From positions 124,001 to 188,000 of the forward strand of contig CALUGQ010000001.1 of assembly GCA_944320235.1 (NCBI GenBank): a DNA stretch of 64,000 nt. The letters run 5' to 3'. Below are positions 52,313 to 60,660 of this stretch, one piece after another. Position numbers and translations under genes: made by a program. The DNA is from an uncultured Prevotella sp. Lineage in GTDB: Bacteria; Bacteroidota; Bacteroidia; Bacteroidales; Bacteroidaceae. The notes beneath the pieces are model-generated. The model did not search any database, was not told the origin of the DNA, and saw nothing but the letters and a program-made list of their open reading frames with translations. Numbering within the stretch: position 1 is the stretch's first letter; every line of letters begins with the position of its first letter.

Positions 52313-54385
52313 ATGAAACACATCATCACCACCGTCGTGGCGGCAGCCATGTGCGCATCAGCCTTTGCGCAGCCACGCTACGACATGGACAACATACAGC
52401 GCGAGCGGCTCGACCGCGGCGTGGTTGCCCTGAGACAAGACGCCGGCCATGTAGTGGTGAGCTGGCGCACGCTGATGTCCGACAAGAAAGGAGAGCCTTT
52501 CGACGTATACCGCAACGGGGTGAAACTCAACGACGCGCCGCTGACCGAGGGAGGCACGTTCTTCGTGGACGACAAGCCGCTCGCCACCGACGCCACATAC
52601 GAGATACGCGGCGGCGGGCGCGACGGCAGCTTCACGCTGCGGGCCGACGCGCCTGCGGGCTACCTGCCCATAAAGCTCCAGAAGCCCGAAGGCGGCACCA
52701 CGCCCGACGGGCGCGACTATACCTACTCGGCCAACGACGCGAGCGTGGGCGACGTTGACGGCGACGGGCAATACGAAATAATACTGAAGTGGAGCCCGTC
52801 GAACGAGCGCGACAACTCGCACCCGGGCTTCACCGGCAACACGCTCTTCGACTGCTACCGCCTCGACGGCACCCGCCTGTGGCGCATCGACATGGGCAGG
52901 AACATACGAAGCGGCGCGCACTACGTGCCGTTCATCGTCTACGACTTCGACGGTGACGGGCGCGCAGAGCTGATGGTGAAGACCGCCGACGGCACCATCG
53001 ACGGCACTGGCCGCGCCATAGGCGACCCCGACGCCGACTGGCGCGAGGGCATAGCCGAGGCCAAGGCCAACTTCGAGAAGAACCGCGAGGCCGTGAAGCA
53101 GGAGCAGGCCGACAGGGAAGAAATGCGCCGCAAGATCGAGCAGATGCGCCGCGAGGGGCGCAAGCCCACCCGCGAGGAGATGCGCCGCCTGTGGGGCGGC
53201 AGGCGCGGACGCAGCGGCAACACCGGCCGCTACGACGGACGCATACTCCGGGGGCCTGAATACATCACCGTGTTCAACGGTCTGACCGGCGCAGCCATGG
53301 ACACGCAGCCTTACATACCGGAGAGAGGCGACGTGAGGGAATGGGGCGACGACAACGGCAACCGCTCCGAACGCTACCTGGCAGCCCTCGGATATTTCGA
53401 CGGGAAGCGGGCCTCGGCGCTCTTCTGCCGCGGATACTACACGCGCACCGTGCTCGCAGCGTGGGACTGGGACGGAAAGAAACTGACCAACCGCTGGACG
53501 TTCGACACCAACGACGGGCGCTGGAGCGACTACGCCGGGCAGGGAAACCACAACCTGCGCGTGGCTGACGTGGATGCCGACGGGTGCGACGAGATTCTCT
53601 ACGGCTCGATGGCCGTCGACCACGACGGCACGGGGCTCTACAACACGGGTATGGGTCACGGCGACGCAATGCACCTGACCGTGTTCGACCCGACAAGCGA
53701 CAAGCTCCAGGTATGGGACTGCCACGAGAACCGCCGCGACGGCTCCGACCTGCGCGACGCCGCCACAGGCAAGGTGATATTCCAGATAAAGAGCCACATT
53801 GACGTAGGCCGCTGCATGGCAGCCGACATAGACCCGACCAACCCGGGCCTGGAAATGTGGAGCAGCGACAGCCACGGCATACGCAACATAAAGGGCGAAG
53901 TGGTTTCGCCAAAGCCAAGCAACGACGAGGCCAAGGCCGACGCGCAACTGAAAGAGCAGGACAACACCGCGCTGTACGTGCGGGGGATGCGCCTGCCCAC
54001 GAACTCGGCAGTGTGGTGGGACGGCGACCTGCTGCGCGAAATGCTCGACCACAACCGCGTGTCGAAGTACGACTGGCAGACAGGGCGGATGCAGTTGCTC
54101 AAGGAGTTTGAGGGCTGCCAGTTCAACAACGGCACCAAGTCGAACCCCTGCCTAAGCGCCGACATACTGGGCGACTGGCGCGAAGAGGTGCTCGTGCGCA
54201 CCACCGACAGCAACGAGCTGCGCCTCTACGTCAGCCCCATACCCACCGACTACCGCATAAACTGCCTAATGGAAGACATCCCTTACCGCATAGGCGTAGC
54301 CACGGAGAACGTGGCTTACAACCAGCCGCCGCACACAGGATTCTACCTCGGGCCTGACAAGTCGGCGGTGGATTTCCTTAAATGA
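52313..54385 (+). CDS. Secreted rhamnogalacturonan lyase (PL11) with a charged helical insertion
   Basis: The 690-residue protein has a signal peptide (residues 1-19, cut after SAFA), then the PL11 beta-propeller with calcium-binding repeats DVDGDGQYEI and DFDGDGRAEL, the conserved TADGTIDGTGRAIGDPDADW and GPEYITVFNG, and DILGDWREEVLVR near the end. It would cleave the rhamnogalacturonan I backbone by beta-elimination. Between GDPDADW and GPEYITVF (residues about 244-308) is a lysine, glutamate and arginine-rich stretch (for example EEMRRKIEQMRREGRK) not seen in ordinary PL11 proteins. It is the only + strand gene of this locus. Confidence 0.9.
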   Translation: MKHIITTVVAAAMCASAFAQPRYDMDNIQRERLDRGVVALRQDAGHVVVSWRTLMSDKKGEPFDVYRNGVKLNDAPLTEGGTFFVDDKPLATDATYEIRGGGRDGSFTLRADAPAGYLPIKLQKPEGGTTPDGRDYTYSANDASVGDVDGDGQYEIILKWSPSNERDNSHPGFTGNTLFDCYRLDGTRLWRIDMGRNIRSGAHYVPFIVYDFDGDGRAELMVKTADGTIDGTGRAIGDPDADWREGIAEAKANFEKNREAVKQEQADREEMRRKIEQMRREGRKPTREEMRRLWGGRRGRSGNTGRYDGRILRGPEYITVFNGLTGAAMDTQPYIPERGDVREWGDDNGNRSERYLAALGYFDGKRASALFCRGYYTRTVLAAWDWDGKKLTNRWTFDTNDGRWSDYAGQGNHNLRVADVDADGCDEILYGSMAVDHDGTGLYNTGMGHGDAMHLTVFDPTSDKLQVWDCHENRRDGSDLRDAATGKVIFQIKSHIDVGRCMAADIDPTNPGLEMWSSDSHGIRNIKGEVVSPKPSNDEAKADAQLKEQDNTALYVRGMRLPTNSAVWWDGDLLREMLDHNRVSKYDWQTGRMQLLKEFEGCQFNNGTKSNPCLSADILGDWREEVLVRTTDSNELRLYVSPIPTDYRINCLMEDIPYRIGVATENVAYNQPPHTGFYLGPDKSAVDFLK

Positions 54386-54432
54386 CCCTCAACAGGCTGT
54401 GCGGCACGCCACTGAGGCACAGCCGCATACGA

Positions 54433-54467
54433 CAACGGCCTGCCTTGGCACTCAAGGCAGGCCGTTG
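54433..54467. terminator. Bidirectional terminator between convergent PL11 and esterase genes
   Basis: CAACGGCCTGCCTT (54433-54446) pairs perfectly with AAGGCAGGCCGTTG (54454-54467) around a seven-base loop. It lies between the stops of the two converging genes. Its right arm contains GGCCGTT, the core of the 22-bp repeats. Confidence 0.78.
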
Positions 54468-54488
54468 CGCGTTCTGTCACAGCCACAG

Positions 54489-55472
54489 CTATGGCCGCCC
54501 AGCAGCAGCCTCGCCGCGGCGGCGGGCGGGCAGGGCCTCAGCCGGCTTGCCGCCAGAGCGGTTCCCGGCCCCTGCCACTGAGCCGCAGGGTTTCTCCACC
54601 TCAACCGGCGCGCCGTCTGCGAGTTTCAGTTCCACCAGCTTGTTGTACATCTTCTTGCCAAGATACTCGGTCCAGGCGGAGTCGAAGTGCAACCCATCGG
54701 GCAGGAGCCCGGCATCGCTCATGTCGATGTAATACACATTGGGAAGCTCGGCAGCCACCCGCAACTGCGCCTGCTCCACCTCGCGGCTGTACTGCCGGCT
54801 CCTGTGCGACACCGTCCCGAAGATGAACGGCAGCGTCTTGTCCTTCTCGCGCCCGGTCTTCGCGTATATGGCGGCACGCATATAGTTTATCATGTCCTTG
54901 AAGTTCTTGTAGTAATGAGCCGCCTGCTTGCGGTCGCTCTCACCCTGGTGCCACATTATCGCCTTCACGTCGAAACCCTGGCTCAGCCCGGCCAAGGTCG
55001 TGTCAACACACTCGACAAAGCCTTCAGTGAGCGATTTCGCGAGCGACTTGCCCGTGCTTATGTCGCCGCGGTAGGCCTTGTTGCGCTCCAGCCACGCCCC
55101 GTCGGCACACCATACCGGCAGTATCTTATAGGTGGCGGCGGTGTCGATGGCCGTTCCTCCGTATGTGCATTTCACGGCATAAAAGTCACCTTGGGTCGCA
55201 AGGTCTATGAAGTGGTTTGTCACATCGCAGAAAGCAAAGCGTTTCCCGAACTTGAAATCACCGAAACGGCCGCCGCCCGCAGAGGTGACATTGGCATAAC
55301 GGAGGTGCCTGTAACCGCCTTTCAGGTAAGAAGGCAGGTTCTCCACTTTCGCCCTTCCGTCTGCATTAGACTGCCCCGCCATGATATACACGGCGGCGGG
55401 CTTCTGCGCCGACACTCCCATTGCCAGCATCACGGCAGGCAAAAGGAGGCAAAACTTTTCCATAAACATCAT
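54489..55472 (-). CDS. Secreted SGNH-like carbohydrate esterase (DUF303/SASA)
   Basis: The 327-residue protein has a signal peptide (cut near VSAQK), then MAGQSNADG with the nucleophile Ser35, the IMWHQGESD block and LPDGLHFDSAW with the aspartate and histidine of the triad. These are the three marks of sialate O-acetylesterase-like (DUF303) enzymes. In this context it probably removes acetyl groups from rhamnogalacturonan. Three in-frame ATG codons lie close together at the start; the first is used. The last 40 residues (after VEKPCGS) are low complexity and may not be folded. Confidence 0.83.
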   Translation of the reverse strand: MMFMEKFCLLLPAVMLAMGVSAQKPAAVYIMAGQSNADGRAKVENLPSYLKGGYRHLRYANVTSAGGGRFGDFKFGKRFAFCDVTNHFIDLATQGDFYAVKCTYGGTAIDTAATYKILPVWCADGAWLERNKAYRGDISTGKSLAKSLTEGFVECVDTTLAGLSQGFDVKAIMWHQGESDRKQAAHYYKNFKDMINYMRAAIYAKTGREKDKTLPFIFGTVSHRSRQYSREVEQAQLRVAAELPNVYYIDMSDAGLLPDGLHFDSAWTEYLGKKMYNKLVELKLADGAPVEVEKPCGSVAGAGNRSGGKPAEALPARRRGEAAAGRP

Positions 55473-55499
55473 GTTCTGTTATTTAATACGCACAAAATG

Positions 55500-55539
55500 C
55501 GGGCGCGGACACAGGCTGTGCAGCCCGCCTCCGCGCCCG
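55500..55539 (-). terminator. Hairpin downstream of the large PL11 fusion gene
   Basis: CGGGCGCGGA (55500-55509) pairs with TCCGCGCCCG (55530-55539), 11 bases after the stop; on the minus strand CATTTTGTG follows. Confidence 0.65.
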
Positions 55540-55549
55540 TAAAACTAAC

Positions 55550-58500
55550 TCATTGCTTCACTATCTTCACGCCATCAACGACATATACGCCTGCGGGAAG
55601 GCCCTCGAGCGCATCCTCACGGGCCACCCCTGCGCGCAGCTTGATGCCGTCTGCCGAGTAGACATCGACCACCGTGGTGTCGGCAGCGATGCCTTCCATG
55701 CCGGTGACTGAGGCTACACGCAGCACGCCCCGGCTCAGCAGGCCGGAGTCATCCCACCCTATTGTGCGCCCGTCGCACTCGGTCTTGATGACATAAGTGC
55801 CTTCCTGGCCGCCCTCACCGACGAAGATTTCAATCTCGTCGCCAGCCGACAGGGTGCGCCCGGGAGCCACCTTGACGAGTATTGTGTCGCCGTTGTGGGT
55901 CAGTTTACCGTCAAAGTTATACTTGTCGTTGGTCGCACTGCCGCTCGATGTGGCCCCTACCTTCACCTCGATGGTGCTACCCTGGCCCATCACTACGGTG
56001 CCGGTGGCCTTCAGGGTGCCGTAAGTCGTCTCGGTGGCGGCGGCAATCCGCCCGCCCTTGTTGACCTCTATAGTGGCCGCACCGCCCGTCCCGGCGAGCG
56101 TGCCGCCGGCGTTCACAGTCACCTTACCGGCGGAGAAAGCCTCCATTTGGCTGCTGAACCGGGTGTTGCTGAGCTTCAACGTTCCTTCGGCAACGGTCAC
56201 GCTCGACGTGCTTTCGCTCGAAGTCAGCGTCCAAGTGCCTGTTCCCCACTTTGTGACGGAGCGCGCCTTCAGCACCCCGTCGAACGTGGTGTCATCGTTG
56301 TTGCGCCCTACCTCGTAGCTGTCGGAGCCGTTGCCAAGCTCGCAGTCGTCAGCGTCTGATGCCACGGAGCCTATCTTTGTGGTGACGGCGCGGGCGTTCT
56401 TGCCGTTTGACTCATAGTGTCCTACCTTCGCCCCGGCATCGAGCACGAAGCGCGTCATGCCCATGTCGGTCACGTTGTCCATCAAGCGGAAGTTCTCACC
56501 CTGTGCTATCAGCGTTCCCTCGAAGGCCGAGAAGTTGGCCCCGATGTCGTTTCTCACGCCGTCGGATACGATGGTCAGCACGCCCTTCCCGCTGAAGCTG
56601 CCGTTTATTGCGCCCCGCGTTGTTCCCATGATGGTGTTCTCCGTGCCTTCAGCCACGGTCACCCTGTGGTTGAACACTGGCCGCGTGCTGGAGCTATTAA
56701 CGTCGAGCAGGTCTACCGTCCCGCCCTCGAGGACCATGGGTGAGCCTACCTTGCCGAACGTAGCGTTCCATGCGCCGGTGGCTACCTTGCCCCCGCGCAC
56801 TATGAGACCGGCAAAGGGATTGGTTCCGCCGTATGTAAAGTTGAGCTGTCCGGGGCCGTCTTTCACGAGATACCCGTCGCCGGTGACCATCCCCTTGAGC
56901 GAGATTGTGCCAGTGGCCGACTCCACCGAAATGGTGGAAGTGTCGGCGGTGAGCGTCAGCACGCGGTCGGTGGCCATGTTGGTTGCCCTCACATTGAGCG
57001 TTCCGCCGCCCATGAGGAAGTTGCCCTCAGCTGCCGGTGCGGCCCCGAGCGCGCTCTTGCTGCCTCCGTCGGCAATGCTCGTCACGGTGACGGTGCCCTC
57101 GTTGATGGTCACGGGGCCTGTGAAGTCGCTGTTAGGAAGCTCCATGACAAGCTCGCCGCTGCCCAGTTTGGTGAGCGAGCCGCTGCCGCTGATGCCTCCG
57201 TCGCCGGTGAGCGAGTATGTGCCTTGGTCGAAATCGAACGTCACTCCCGATGTTGCCATGCTCTCGTTGAGCACGATGTTGCGGTTGGCCGAGGCGTCGG
57301 TGAACACCACCTGGTCGCCGGTGACGAACGCCGTGGGGGCATCGTCCACCTCGAAGTTGTCAGACTTGTAATCCCACACGTTGCTCTCGGCCCCCGTCCA
57401 GGCCACGCCCTGCTGCGGCGCGCGGGTGGCATCGACGGTCAGCACGAGCTGCTTGCCTTCGATGGCGAGGCTGTAGCCCTGGCTAAGGCCGCGCACCTCT
57501 ACCTGCGACAGGTCGGCCGCAAGCTCGCCGGTACACTCTGCCAGCACGTACCTCCCGGCTGCTAGGGCATCGCCCTCGAACGCCATGGTGAAGTGGTTGC
57601 GGCCTTCGAGCGTGAGGTCGCCGTTGACCATGACCTTTGCCGACTGCCCCTCGGCGGCGCGTATCTCAACATATACGTCGCCCGGGAGCACAAGGCTCTT
57701 GCCGAAGGTGAGCGTGCCGAAGCCGTCGGCCTGGCTTCCGGGCATGATGCGGCAGCCCTCGTAGTTGAGCGCCGCCTCGAAAGCCATGTCGCCGTTGAGC
57801 GTACCCGTGCCTGCGAGCGTACCCTTCCCGCGCAGCTCTATCGGGCCGGCCACGGTGCCGTTGAGGCAGAGCGTGCCTTCGCTGACCACGGTGCGGCCCG
57901 TGAAGGCGAGGTCGCAGGCGAACGTGGCCGTGCCCTGCTGCGACTTCCACAGTTCCATCTCTCCGGCCAGCGTGCCGCTGCCGGCAAACGTATAGTCATG
58001 CCCCTTGGGGTTGACGACGTAGACTACCGACGGGCGGAGCGCCCCGCTGAGCTGTATGGGCTGGGTGTTCTGCCCGCTGATGTCGAAGATGACGCTCTTG
58101 CCGTCGGCATAGCCGAGGGCCACGGTCTGGTCGAACGAGGTGAAGCCGCCGCCCTGCGCGCCCCATCCTGCGCCGCCCTGCCAGCGCAGGTCGGCCACCA
58201 TGACGGGCGGCAGCGGCGGGTAAGGCATGTCGGAGCCGAGGTAGAAGCCCGTGCAGGGCATCTGGTAGTAGCCGCGCGTGGTGCAGTCGAGGCGGTAGTG
58301 CGGGTCTTCCTGCAGGGTGTAGAAGCTGTAATCGGTAGGTATGGTGGTGGCGTAGCCGACGATGCCGGTGCTGGTCTGCTCGCCCTGCTTCATGAGTATC
58401 AGCTCCTCGCGCCAGTCGCCGGTCATGTCGCCCATGAAGGCCGGGCGCACGGCGCCGCCGGCGTGCACGGCCCAGTCGCTCTCGCTGGAGAACTGCACGA

Positions 58501-60166
58501 GGCGCGTCCCGTCGTACTTCGACACTATTACGTTAGTGTTGCGGCCGCTGCCGCCGGGCGAGGCTATCAGTTCGCGCTGCAGGTCGCCATCCCACCACAC
58601 TGCCTCCACGGGATAGGCGGTCTCGCCTTCGGCTATTACGTTGCCCTTGCAGTCATAGAGGTTGCCCATGGTAGAGAACACCTCGTAGCCCCGGCGCTCC
58701 GGGTCTACGTCGATGCAGCGGCCCCGGCCCACGTCGCCGATGGTTGGCAGGAACCACTCCTTTATGTGTTCGCCCGTCGCGGCGTCATAGATGAGCTGCC
58801 CGAGCAGGTTGGTCTGCTGTATGGCGTACACCTCGAGGCCGGGGCGGTCGGGGTCGATGTCGCTCACGTCGAAGCGGTCGCCGTGGCCTATGCCGGGCGA
58901 CATGACCATGCCCTTTACCGGGTTGTAGGCATAGCCGCCCTCCATCAGCTCGTCGATGCCGTCGCCGTCAACGTCGGCCACGCGGCACTGGTGGAACTCG
59001 GCTGCCTTTGGCTCCGAGTTGGCCATGGCCCACGTGTTGGCGTGATGCCAGTTTGCCGGGCGGCCTCCGGCCCAGTCGAACTTCCACTCGCACACGTAGT
59101 AATGGTGCACCTTGTCCGTGCGGCGGTTGTAGCACTGCACGGCGAGCGACGGGTGTATGCCGTCGAAGTAGCAGATGGCGAACTTGCCGCCCAGGAAGGC
59201 GTACTCCAGCCCGTTGCTGTCGTCGGCATAGTCGGCGCGGTTGTCGCGCGAGTAGGCGTCCGTCCCGTCGTTGATGGCCGTGTAGTCAAGCTCGGAGTGG
59301 GTGATCTCCTCGCCCGTAAGCGCATCTATGATGGATATGTAATAAGGCGGGTTGCGCTGCTTCTGCGTGGTGTAGTCGGTTATCCCGTCGCCGTCGGTGT
59401 CGGCCGTGGCGCTGCCGCCTACGTATTTTCCCCAAGTGCCTGCGGCCTTGTCCCAGAAGCGTGTGCCGTCGGAGCTCTTGATGATTACCTCGCAGCGGCC
59501 GTCGCAATTGATGTCGTAGGCCACCACCATGTCGTTTTGCCCCGCGTCGATGTCAACGTTTGGCCCCATGTCCACAGTCCAGAGGCACTGCCCGTCGAAC
59601 GAGTATGCCTGCAGCTTGTGACTCGTTGTCGAGCAGCCGGGGTCGGCAGAGCCTGCCAGCCCGCAGTAGCGGCGGTCCACGAGCAGCGCGTCGTTCTCTC
59701 CGTCGCCGTCGGTGTCCATGGGCCATGCGTACTTGAACTCATAGTTGTTGGGGTTGAGCACTGCCGTCTCGAAGTCGATGTCGAGGAACACGTTGCCGTA
59801 TGCCTGCTGCTTGAAGAGGAACGGCGCGCTCTTGTCGCCCTCAGTGCCGTCGGGCGATACCACCGTCACGGCCAGCTCGCTGCCGTAAGGTATGGTGGCT
59901 GTGCGCGTGGCGAAGTTGGTCGTGGCTATCGGTTCGGTGTTCACCTTGGTGTAGTCCTGCGAGCCTTGGGCGCGCATATAGAGGTTGTAGGTGCTGTTCT
60001 CCGGCTCCTGGGCCAGCTTGCGCCACGACACGAGAACTTCCTGGTTGCGCGCCGCGGCGACAACCGACCGCCCCAGCTTCTGCTGTATGCGCTGCGCGTA
60101 GATGCCCGAGGGCAGTGCCGACGCCAGCAAGAGGGCGGCAAAAAATCCTTTGTAGTTAATGTTCAT
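55550..60166 (-). CDS. Giant PL11 lyase fused to autotransporter-type beta-strand repeats and a probable T9SS sorting domain
   Basis: The 1538-residue protein has a signal peptide (residues 1-24, ending GIYAQ), a PL11 domain to about residue 645 (calcium-loop repeats, GDWREELILMKQ, MPCTGFYLGSDMP), and then about 800 residues of glycine-, serine- and threonine-rich beta-strand repeats (GSLTKLGSGELVMEL, VTINEGTVTVTS and GTLKLSNTRF), which resemble the autotransporter-associated beta-strand repeat. The last 60 residues with ADGIKLRAGV and AGVYVVDGVKIVKQ look like a type A T9SS sorting signal. The lyase would thus be displayed far from the cell on a stiff beta-solenoid. Confidence 0.85.
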   Translation of the reverse strand: MNINYKGFFAALLLASALPSGIYAQRIQQKLGRSVVAAARNQEVLVSWRKLAQEPENSTYNLYMRAQGSQDYTKVNTEPIATTNFATRTATIPYGSELAVTVVSPDGTEGDKSAPFLFKQQAYGNVFLDIDFETAVLNPNNYEFKYAWPMDTDGDGENDALLVDRRYCGLAGSADPGCSTTSHKLQAYSFDGQCLWTVDMGPNVDIDAGQNDMVVAYDINCDGRCEVIIKSSDGTRFWDKAAGTWGKYVGGSATADTDGDGITDYTTQKQRNPPYYISIIDALTGEEITHSELDYTAINDGTDAYSRDNRADYADDSNGLEYAFLGGKFAICYFDGIHPSLAVQCYNRRTDKVHHYYVCEWKFDWAGGRPANWHHANTWAMANSEPKAAEFHQCRVADVDGDGIDELMEGGYAYNPVKGMVMSPGIGHGDRFDVSDIDPDRPGLEVYAIQQTNLLGQLIYDAATGEHIKEWFLPTIGDVGRGRCIDVDPERRGYEVFSTMGNLYDCKGNVIAEGETAYPVEAVWWDGDLQRELIASPGGSGRNTNVIVSKYDGTRLVQFSSESDWAVHAGGAVRPAFMGDMTGDWREELILMKQGEQTSTGIVGYATTIPTDYSFYTLQEDPHYRLDCTTRGYYQMPCTGFYLGSDMPYPPLPPVMVADLRWQGGAGWGAQGGGFTSFDQTVALGYADGKSVIFDISGQNTQPIQLSGALRPSVVYVVNPKGHDYTFAGSGTLAGEMELWKSQQGTATFACDLAFTGRTVVSEGTLCLNGTVAGPIELRGKGTLAGTGTLNGDMAFEAALNYEGCRIMPGSQADGFGTLTFGKSLVLPGDVYVEIRAAEGQSAKVMVNGDLTLEGRNHFTMAFEGDALAAGRYVLAECTGELAADLSQVEVRGLSQGYSLAIEGKQLVLTVDATRAPQQGVAWTGAESNVWDYKSDNFEVDDAPTAFVTGDQVVFTDASANRNIVLNESMATSGVTFDFDQGTYSLTGDGGISGSGSLTKLGSGELVMELPNSDFTGPVTINEGTVTVTSIADGGSKSALGAAPAAEGNFLMGGGTLNVRATNMATDRVLTLTADTSTISVESATGTISLKGMVTGDGYLVKDGPGQLNFTYGGTNPFAGLIVRGGKVATGAWNATFGKVGSPMVLEGGTVDLLDVNSSSTRPVFNHRVTVAEGTENTIMGTTRGAINGSFSGKGVLTIVSDGVRNDIGANFSAFEGTLIAQGENFRLMDNVTDMGMTRFVLDAGAKVGHYESNGKNARAVTTKIGSVASDADDCELGNGSDSYEVGRNNDDTTFDGVLKARSVTKWGTGTWTLTSSESTSSVTVAEGTLKLSNTRFSSQMEAFSAGKVTVNAGGTLAGTGGAATIEVNKGGRIAAATETTYGTLKATGTVVMGQGSTIEVKVGATSSGSATNDKYNFDGKLTHNGDTILVKVAPGRTLSAGDEIEIFVGEGGQEGTYVIKTECDGRTIGWDDSGLLSRGVLRVASVTGMEGIAADTTVVDVYSADGIKLRAGVAREDALEGLPAGVYVVDGVKIVKQ

Positions 60167-60293
60167 ATTGGTTTTAAGTTATTGATAATCTGCATTATGC
60201 CTTGCAGCGGGCGTGCGCACGCCCGCCCATGCCCACTGGACAGGATGCCCGAAAGCTCGCCCACAGGGCAGGCGCAACGGCCACTACCGACCG

Positions 60294-60301
60294 CAAAGTT
60301 A
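60294..60301 (-). promoter_or_regulatory. -7 box of the PL11 fusion gene
   Basis: The minus strand reads TAACTTTG, 128 bases upstream of the ATG. No -33 element is clear. Confidence 0.5.
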
Positions 60302-60449
60302 ATAAAAAAACGCCATGTACGCCTCAGGCAGGGGCAAAAAACACCTGCCGTGAGACAAAAGGAAGGCAGGGCGCACCGGCTGACGTGAACGGGAAAAAAC
60401 AGGACAAGCCGAAAGCTGCGCCCCGGTCGAAGCCGGACGGGGCGGCAAA

Positions 60450-60510
60450 ACGCGCCGTTCAGGGCTGCAATGCGGCCCGTTTCGCACGGTGAAACGGCCG
60501 GTTTTGCAGC
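60450..60510 (+). repeat. 22-bp periodic repeat array I
   Basis: Cores GCGCCGTTCA, GGCCCGTTTCG and GGCCGGTTTTG have their CGTT or GGTT at 60456, 60478 and 60500, exactly 22 bases apart. AATGC or AAAC precedes the core, GCA follows it. Confidence 0.75.
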
Positions 60511-60584
60511 ACGGCGCAGCCGCCCTGGCAACCCACTGTGAATCAGCGCCTTGCGCAGGGGACCGCTGTGGTAACGCGATTTTA

Positions 60585-60634
60585 CAAAAAAGAGGCTTGC
60601 AACGGCAGCCTAAAGCTGCGCCGCTGCAAGCCTC
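60585..60634 (-). terminator. Terminator of the dual esterase gene
   Basis: On the minus strand GAGGCTTGCA (60634-60625) pairs with TGCAAGCCTC (60601-60592), with CGGC and AGC pairs inside, and six T follow. Confidence 0.88.
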
Positions 60635-60660
60635 GCGCTCCCGGCCAGGGCCATGCCCGG

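Larger units (their letters stand above)
60167..60660. other. Intergenic region without a gene (494 bases)
   Basis: It contains the -7 box of the PL11 fusion gene, 22-bp repeat array I (60450-60510) and the terminator of the dual esterase gene (60585-60634). Nothing else is recognised. Confidence 0.75.

Noticed and set aside
57593-60388. A 931-codon open frame on the plus strand across the PL11 fusion gene.
   Set aside because: It has no signal peptide or domain, its composition mirrors the opposite frame, and the minus-strand protein has clear PL11 motifs.
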